Program-made: the position numbers and the translations under genes
The notes under the pieces: model-generated
What the model saw: only the letters and a program-made list of their open reading frames with translations
The model's database searches: none
What the model was told of the DNA's origin: nothing
Part shown: in pieces, positions 56,738 through 64,000 of the stretch
How the letters are laid out: every line of letters begins with the position of its first letter
Position numbering within the stretch: position 1 is the stretch's first letter
From: Benincasa hispida
Lineage: Eukaryota; Streptophyta; Magnoliopsida; Cucurbitales; Cucurbitaceae
Direction of reading: 5' to 3'
Assembly: GCF_009727055.1 (NCBI RefSeq)
Contig: NC_052354.1
Coordinates: 40,927,553-40,991,552, forward strand
DNA length: 64,000 nt

Positions 56738-58395
56738 ACTAAAGTGCTTGTTTCAAAACTCCAAAAACCTAATAGACATGAACCTCAAACCTCAAGGACC
56801 AAAAGTGCATTTTACTTCTTCTTATATATATATATATATTCATGAGTATCCGGGCTAGCTTACGCGTACCTCTACTAATTTTAGAAGACAACCATCTGAC
56901 CTTACAATATTTTGGTGTCAAGGAAACTCGTAAGATATTAAATCATAAGTGGTTAGCTTGGATTGAACACATGTCCTGTTTGCTCTTTGTCGAGGTTATG
57001 TCCTCCATTTAACCAATCCATGATGATTAAAACTTTATTGTAATTACATAGCTGATTTGAAAATTATTACAAAAATATTGTTGTTGGTAAGATCTCATCA
57101 TTTTAAAAAATGAAGTTTAATTATTTTCTACGTCTTCGTCTTTTGAAAAGACAAGGAAGAAAAAAATATGAAACACGTGTTATTTTGTTTCTTTATCCTT
57201 ACTACAACCCACACATAGAGGTCATTTGGATCACACATATCGTTTCATGGATATAAATATTAAATATTTGATATTTGAATGTATGGGTTTTAGATGTTTG
57301 GGATAATTAATGTCCGTATTTGGATGTGTAGGATAATTAATATCTAAAAATTAAATATTTGTGTTCAATTCAATAATTTGTATATATAAAAAATTAAATA
57401 ATTACTTAATTAAATGTAATAGATCAATTAAATTTAACATTAATTAATTTACTTGTTATGTTAATTAATAAAATAAAATAAATAAACACTTTTAATTAAA
57501 GACAATTAAATCAATTACTAAAAACAATTAAATAGAATATTGGTAATCAACTATAATAATTTATATTAAATAGTTAAGAATTCATAAAATATTAATAGCA
57601 AATATATAGTTGAAATTTATTAAGTATAAATAATATATTTATATTTAATAATTAATTAAAATGATAAGTAATAAATACTCGATATTAATTTAATTAATTA
57701 TATATTTATTGTTCACTTTTGCAGAGTATTAAAAAACCCCAAATCATATGGATTTTAAAGTTCTATAAATAATAATATTGTAAATTTTAAAAAGTTAAAT
57801 AAATATGGATATTAAATATATGCCTAAAATTCCGTAAAAAAAACTGTGAAACAAACAAGACCTAAGATTTGATATTAATTCTCTTACAAAGGTTGTTTCT
57901 TGTTGGAACGATCTGATTATAAACTTTCCATACAAAAATTTTAATTTTGTTAGATATAGGCAAACTCCAACATTTTTTCACCACGTTCAATCGAGGGGGA
58001 AAAAAAAAGTAATCACAAAATCACTTGGCAAAAAAAAAAAAAAATGAAAAGTTTGGTCCAAGAACTACTATCGAATAGGGTCTTAGTGAAGCTAATTGGG
58101 GTTGGTGCCCGTTTGGCTGCAGGTGGAGGCAGCTGCCGAGTCGGGTTCACATAAACAAATGTCGTTTTTAGGTTACATTACAACTTTAATATATGAATTT
58201 TTAGTCTTTTTTTTTTTAAAAAAAAATGTTAATAGATTTGTGTTTATTTTATTTTTGAATTTTTTAAAAGTATCTAATACGTCTATGCATTTTTAATTTG
58301 ATGTCTAATAGATTTTTGAGTTATCGATGTCTTTCAAAAATTCACAAATCTATAAAATCGCGAAATTGAAGATTTAAAATGTAATTAGACATTGG
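56738..58395. other. AT-rich intergenic DNA, nothing recognised
   Basis: Includes an (AT)n run at about 56824-56840. No coding frame or RNA gene is supported. The block 57225-57860 starts GGTCATTTGGATCACACATA and ends with a GTGAAACAAACAAGACC context, weakly suggesting an old MITE. Confidence 0.5.
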
Positions 58396-58960
58396 TATCT
58401 AGATTTTGGTTTTAGTTTCTATTTAATCGTTAAGTTTTAAAATGTTAAGTTTTTAATCCTTAAATTTTGAGTTTGATTTCAATTTAGTCCCTAGAGTTCA
58501 AAATGTTAAAATTTCACCTAGATTTGAGTTTTGTTTCAATTTAGTCTATAGGTTACAAAATTTACACTTTCGATATTTTTTTTTTCTTTTACTAAATACC
58601 CTTTTTTAGTATTTGACATTAATGTTTAATAGTTATTTTATAATGATTATGCCATGGAATTCTAAATAGTGATGAAAAAGAATGAAACTCAATTAATTAT
58701 AATTCTTTTAAATTAGTTAATAGATATCAATACTAAAGACGTAAAGTGAGTGATAAGTGAAAATTGGAGAATAAAAATGTAAAACTTGAAATTTATGGAC
58801 CAAATTAAAGCAAAACTCAAATCTCAATGGTAAAATTATGACATTTTGAAATCTAAGGGCTAAATTGAAACCAAATTCAAAACTTACTAACTTTTAAAGT
58901 GTAAAATTTTGAAACTTAAGAACCACATGAAAACAATACCCAAAATCTAGAGGAAAAAAT
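58396..58960. mobile_element. Foldback MITE (about 565 bp)
   Basis: The left arm (TAGATTTTGGTTTTAGTTTC, ..., GTTTGATTTCAATTTAGTCC, ..., TTGAGTTTTGTTTCAATTTA) is matched inverted on the right (TGAAAACAATACCCAAAATC, GGGCTAAATTGAAACCAAAT, GACCAAATTAAAGCAAAACT). Arms are about 190 bp with roughly 150-200 bp between them. No coding capacity. Confidence 0.7.
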
Positions 58961-60390
58961 GTATTTTCTTTAGAATTTAATCTATTTCTAATATATTGTT
59001 TAGGTCACATTTATCTAAGGTGAAAGGTAATCCATCAACGGTAATATAGAAAATAGTCCCAATTGATTACTTTTATTGTTGTTTACTTACATTCCGTAAC
59101 CGTAATGAGTCGTGTGTCCACCTCGAAATTTGTAATCAAGTCGTGCAATCTAATTGAGGAATGAATGGTGTTTAATCTAATTGTAGTTGAAAATTAGGTG
59201 GGACACATTACGTTTATCGTTACCGTTATAGATATTATTACTGTAGTAATATGAAAATTATGAATATGCCATGTTTATTGTTACATTCATCTTTACTATT
59301 ACTATTATCGTTAGAGTCAACCAATAACGATAACGATCACGTTAACAGTAAAATGCGACAAATTAATAATTATAAGTAAACGTAATAAAATATAATTTAA
59401 TTATGTTTACAATTCAGCTATGTTATAATTCATTCGTTCATAAAAATTCATTTTAATTATACCAATTTTCATGATTGTGGGATAAAATGGCCTTGGTTTG
59501 AAAACTTTGAAATGTATTAGACGCCAATAAAGTTATGGACCAAATGGAAAGAAAGTTGGTGGTTTGCGCAAATCTAGCTGAATTGGAGTTTGTTGGAATA
59601 AGTTCAACGGTTTTAAATGCATTAAAAACTTTTTCTTTTAAAAAATTATTTTTTATTTTTAAGAATAATGCATTAAAAGCATTTAAATACATACCACCCA
59701 AAGCATACTCTTTCGATAAATAAAAAAAAACAGACAAACAAAATTTTATTTTGTTTTTAATCCAATAAATATATTATCTAAAATTAAAATAATTAGATTA
59801 AAATTGGGACAAATATTGTCCCGATCTATCAATTAAAATCTTAAACTAATAATTATATCGAATTAAACCTTGAACTTTCATAAGTGAATCAATTTATATC
59901 ATCTTCTAAATTTCGTTCGACTAGATAATGTGAAACTCATTACTTGAGTCAATCAAACTCTTAAACTTTCACAACCCGATCAATTTAGACATTTCATTAT
60001 GATTACCTTTGAAAATCATCAATGCATTGATCCTCAAACGCGTGAAACTTCTTCAAATTTTCATTTTATAAATTTGACGATTAAAGTAAATGCATAGACA
60101 ATTCTCAAAGGAAATCGTGGCTGAGAATATAAATTGTGGAATGTTTATGGTTTTAAATTACCATATACAATTAGTTTCACACAAGATTTTTCCAAATAAA
60201 ACGTAATGGATCATGTAAATTGATACACTGTATAGAAGTTTTGAGTTTAAATTGATGCAATTATTAATTCAATATTTGAATTGATATAACATCTAAAGTT
60301 TAGTGTTACGAATTGATATTTTCCTTAAAATTATTATCAATACTGATTTATTGTTTTTTTTAAACACGTTAGACAAAACCAAGTAGATTT
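58961..60390. other. AT-rich intergenic DNA, nothing recognised
   Basis: Contains short CCGTAACCGTAATG/CGATAACGATAACG-like simple motifs at 59085-59350. No gene, RNA or clear transposon was identified. Confidence 0.5.
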
Positions 60391-60755
60391 AAATACTATT
60401 TTAGATCCTTGTATTTTAGAGTTTGTTCAATTATAGTCCATGTACTTTCAAATGTTTGATTTTAATTCTAATATTTTCACTAAATCTGAAATTTAGTTTC
60501 TTAAAATTAATTTTAAGAAAATAGTTAAATAATAATAATTTTATGCAATGAAATACGATATGTGAATATGTATTCGAAAAGTAAAAATGTTAATTGATAA
60601 GCATTTTCTTGAAACATCGACAATAAACTAATAGTAGAGACTAAATTTAAGATATATTGAAAATATATAGACTAAAATTAGACAATTAAAAATATAATGA
60701 CTAAAATCGAACCAACTTCACAATATAAAGACAAAAAATGTTATTTTAGCCATTA
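60391..60755. mobile_element. Foldback MITE (about 365 bp), same family as 32773-33149
   Basis: The left arm AAATACTATTTTAG...TAGTCCATGTACTTTCAA and the inverted right arm (TATATAGACTAAAATTAGAC, ATTTTAGCC) correspond block by block to the element at 32773-33149, including the ATTTTAATY and TTCAxTAAATCT positions. Interior AT-rich, non-coding. Confidence 0.7.
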
Positions 60756-62590
60756 TGGTTAGATATATGTGTAGAATTTTACTTATAATTATTATAATAA
60801 TAATATTGATAATAATAATAATAATTATTATTATTATTATAGAACACAAAAATTAAACTTTCCTTCTTAAAGAAAAAGAAAGTTAAATTATTATCAAGTT
60901 AACTCCTAAACAGTTTAATTGGTTAAAACGGCACTTTTTATCTTTATTATTGTTCTCTTTTGTGAAAACATAAAACATCATAATTTAATACCTTTAGTTT
61001 AATGGTTAAGTGATCCAAATAATTGAAAAAGAAGATACATTGTCACATAAATTTATTTAAAAAAATAAATAAAATGAAAACAATTTAAAATTCAGAAAAA
61101 GAGATAGAAACCCAAAATCCCACAATTCTCCCCTTATTATGTTAAAGCCAGAGATCCTCATATCATTACGAAAATAAAAACAAAATAATTATATGATTAA
61201 ATTATAATTTAGAAAAAAATAATATTTAGTCCCTATAATTTGATAAAATATCATAAATAATTTTTATAATTTGATGGAATTCTCACAAACAAAATACAGA
61301 GACTATTTATAATAGGAGTACAACAAAAGACTGAAAATCCAAACAAATCTAAACCGATCCAATGGTCTGGTTTGATTTTTTTAATATAAAATTGGACATA
61401 TTGGTTTGTATTTTGAGAAAACCAATAAGTATTGGTTCGATTGCAAACCAAACCAATGATATATATATACCCTTGAAAATAAACTCTTCATTAGGTATTT
61501 TTTTATTATTTTAATATTATGGTACAAGGATATTTGATGTTTAAATAAAATTTAATTATTATGGAGCATCTATATTTTTTTTTAGAAAAGTGGCAAGAAA
61601 AAAAATAAACACGTCAAATTTCAGTTTATAAAAAAAGAAATAGACCAAAATTTAACTTCAAATTAGCAAAAAGGACCCATTGGAAATATATAATAATAAT
61701 ATATTATAAATAAAGGAGAAAAAGAGAAAATGCCAAAAATCGAGAACCAAACCGATATAAATAAAATCAATCCACTAATTTGTTCTTATAGAACATTATT
61801 TGGATCCCTCTTTGTAAAACCAATTGGTTTAGTTTGGTTTTTGGTTGACTCCAAAATCGACGAAATTGAACCGACACAGTGGCCAAATTATAATTCTATT
61901 CAAATCATAAGTATCAAAGTTGTAATTTAACAAAAAAAAAAAAAAAAAACCTCCATTTGTTTATTTTTCTTGATAAATTGTAAAATTTATTCCTATGATG
62001 ATAGGTTGCAATTATATTTTCAAACTTTTAATTATAAAAGTTGAACCTCAAAACTTGTTGAAATTAAGACCTCAAACTTAACGTAATTGTATAAATTGTA
62101 ACAATTTTATAAGTTAAGAGTTTAATTTTTATCATTTGAAACCTTAATTTCTATAATTATTATAAGTTTGAGGATCCAATTTTAACACTCATAGAAATTT
62201 GAGACCCGATTTTTACCATTAAAAGTTTGAGAGTATTAATTGCAACTACTATCATCCGTCTTGTGATTTTACCTTTTTTTTTTTTTTTTTTTTTTTGTTT
62301 TTTTTTGTTTTTTTGGGTCGCCTTCTCTTCTTCTGAAGTATTGATTGCCAATTTCTCCCTTTTTCCTTCTTTTGACAGGACCAGACAGAAAACCCCATTT
62401 ACAAGAAACTAGAGAGAGAAAAGAAAGAAGAACAACAAAGAATTCTAGAGAGAGAGTTTAGGGAAGGAAAAAAAAAAAAACAAGACCCCAATGTTTCTCT
62501 TCTCTCATCCCTTGTTGTTTATTTTAGATTTTTATTCCATTTTCTTTTTGACTATCATGCTTTTGTATCTGACCCACTCCCCAAATTTAC
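60756..62590. other. AT-rich intergenic DNA with a foldback and homopolymers
   Basis: An ATA/ATT microsatellite lies at about 60795-60840. A weak foldback of GGTTTGGTTTGG-type sequence spans 61330-61890. A 16-T run follows near 62280, and a GA-rich stretch (AGAGAGAGAAAAGAAAGAAG) at 62405-62460, which may be a 5' leader. No gene recognised. Confidence 0.5.
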
Positions 62591-62689
62591 ATTCTATCTT
62601 TGAGTGTTTCTCAAGTTAATTTTTTTACACCCCCCCAAAAAAAACTCCCAAATCTTTATTTTCCCCCCTTTGCCCTTTCACATGTCTCA

Positions 62690-63235
62690 TCTCATCCTCT
62701 TGCGGCGGCGGAGGCGGCGGAGCTGGTGGTGGCGGTGGCGGAATCGGCTTCAATAGACAGAGGAACACGACGGGATCTACGGTGGCGCAAAAAAAAATTA
62801 AACGGCCAAAAATGAGCTTACTGCAGGACTCTTTTGGCTTATCTCCTCCGTGGCTTCTCCGGCGTTTGATCTTTGAACCGCCGTGCGCGGCGGTGATGTG
62901 GTGGTGGTATTGGCGGACCGGCTCAATCTCTTGTAATTGTTTTTTTTTTCCTTTATTCTTTTTTAATTTTAATTTTTGGGTTTCTCTCTTTTTTCTTTTT
63001 ATTTCCTTTCTGTTCATTTTAGGTACATTTTGATTTTGCCCTCTTTGTGATTTTTTTTTTTGTTTAATGAAATGGGTTAATATTATTTTACCTTTATTTT
63101 TTTATATATAATTTTTCTCTAGAACATTATCAAAAAAGAAAAAAGAATTGAGTAATTTTCCCCCTTCTGCGGCGGAGACGTTGGTGTAGACGACGGCGGT
63201 GGCGGCGTTGGAAGTTTTAACGGCCAACTGTTGTA
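62690..63235. other. GC-rich, exon-like island of unknown identity
   Basis: 62695-62935 and 63165-63230 are the only strongly GC-rich, GGCGGCGG-containing stretches in the last 17 kb. On the minus strand 63017-62625 is open (130 codons, including a run of prolines). On the plus strand a short frame starts MSLLQDSFGLSPPWLLRR at 62812. Neither resembles a family I recognise. With the GA-rich stretch at 62405-62460, a 5' leader of a plus-strand gene lying beyond the window is possible, as is a minus-strand exon. Confidence 0.35.
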
Positions 63236-64000
63236 TTAGTATTACCAATTTCAAAATTAGAAATAAAATTTGCGAGTTATTATTTTATTTTATTTTCTCT
63301 CTATCTTTTTAATTTATTTAATATTTTGGGCACTGTTCTGTCGCTCTGTCTTGCAATTAATGTAAGCTCTTGGGAACGGTGGCTCTACAGTATGTCAGTA
63401 GAAAAAACCCTTTTTTTATTTTTTATTTTTAAATATTATTATTATTATTATTATTATTTTAAGAAAAGGATAAATTTAGAAAATAATATTGGAAAATGGA
63501 AACTTGGCAATAATACCAAAATCGGTATTTGGAAATAACGTTGAGGACGATTACTTGTGGCCCTATCACAACTTTTTCTTACTATTCTTTTTTCTTATTT
63601 TTTTTTTTACTTTTTATTATTTTTTAATAAATTGGGTTATCGATATTGATGCTAATATAATCTATGTTGGTGTGAATATGGATAATCCATCCAAATTAAT
63701 TAAATGGCAAATGATGATCGATTAATCCAAATTGGAGCAATGATTTGGAATTTCTAATAATTCAAGTCTGTTTTGACATTTTTCATGTTTATTTTATTTA
63801 TTTGCTTATTTTAATTTTTTTACTATTTTATTTTAGTTCTTAGGTGATAAGTGAAATGAATTATTTAAGCAAATGGCATACACTTTGATTTTTGACCAGT
63901 TAAAGTTGAAAGTATTAGGTCAGTTGTTTGGCTTTAAAATAGAAATATTTTTTTAATTATATAACTACTGAAAAATTAATTGCAAAAAATAAATATTGCT
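63236..64000. other. AT-rich DNA to window end
   Basis: Contains an (ATT)n microsatellite at about 63437-63460 and poly-T runs. No gene supported. Confidence 0.5.

Overview
The window is plant nuclear DNA, from a eudicot. It is AT-rich, has spliced genes with GT-AG introns, and is dominated by nested Ty1/copia, Ty3/gypsy, LINE, hAT and foldback elements. I suspect a cucurbit from recalled similarity of the repeats, but the sequence alone does not prove that. Only two host genes can be read with confidence. One is a NUP43-type nucleoporin gene on the minus strand (five exons, 33800-46168, 350 codons). The other is a DUF4220/DUF594 membrane-protein gene on the plus strand (29936-31910, frameshifted near its N-terminus).

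Layout. 1-2.5 kb: decayed copia element (minus). 3.0-4.84 kb: long copia-type LTR. 6377-15818: full-length copia element (TSD TTATT, minus) that later received two roughly 2-kb LTR insertions, at 8261-10315 in reverse transcriptase and at 11486-13576 in integrase (perfect TSD AGTAA). 17095-23018: copia element (TSD CTCAT) lacking gag, protease and primer-binding site. 23.0-24.4 kb: 3' part of a LINE. 24.4-28.3 kb: AT-rich DNA without genes. 28.3-29.2 kb: a diverged repeat array. 29.45-32.4 kb: the DUF4220 gene between two related short LTRs in opposite orientation. 33.8-46.2 kb: NUP43, whose 10.6-kb second intron holds a LINE that is itself split by a chromodomain gypsy element (36527-41845, TSD GTTTC) and by a hairpin-ended LTR (42285-43742). 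46355-52335: copia element (plus) starting 186 bp upstream of the NUP43 start codon. 52.4-56.8 kb: an inverted-repeat unit with a dead ZMYM1-like hAT transposon in one arm. 57-64 kb: AT-rich DNA with foldback MITEs and a GC-rich, exon-like island near 62.7-62.9 kb.

The most striking observations are these. (1) Three untrimmed 38-bp Nextera mate-pair junction adapters lie inside the assembly, two of them at visible misjoins, together with a duplicated 229-bp contig end around a single N and a poly-G/adapter-like scar. Several apparent structures here are therefore assembly artefacts. (2) A family of long LTRs begins with a near-perfect palindromic hairpin. (3) The integrase-RT linker of the 46-52 kb copia element has expanded into a DRLP-coding minisatellite, and its CGATCGTYTA core recurs in the LTRs of other copia elements in the window. 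(4) A complete NUP43 exon structure is recoverable across a nested transposon pile.
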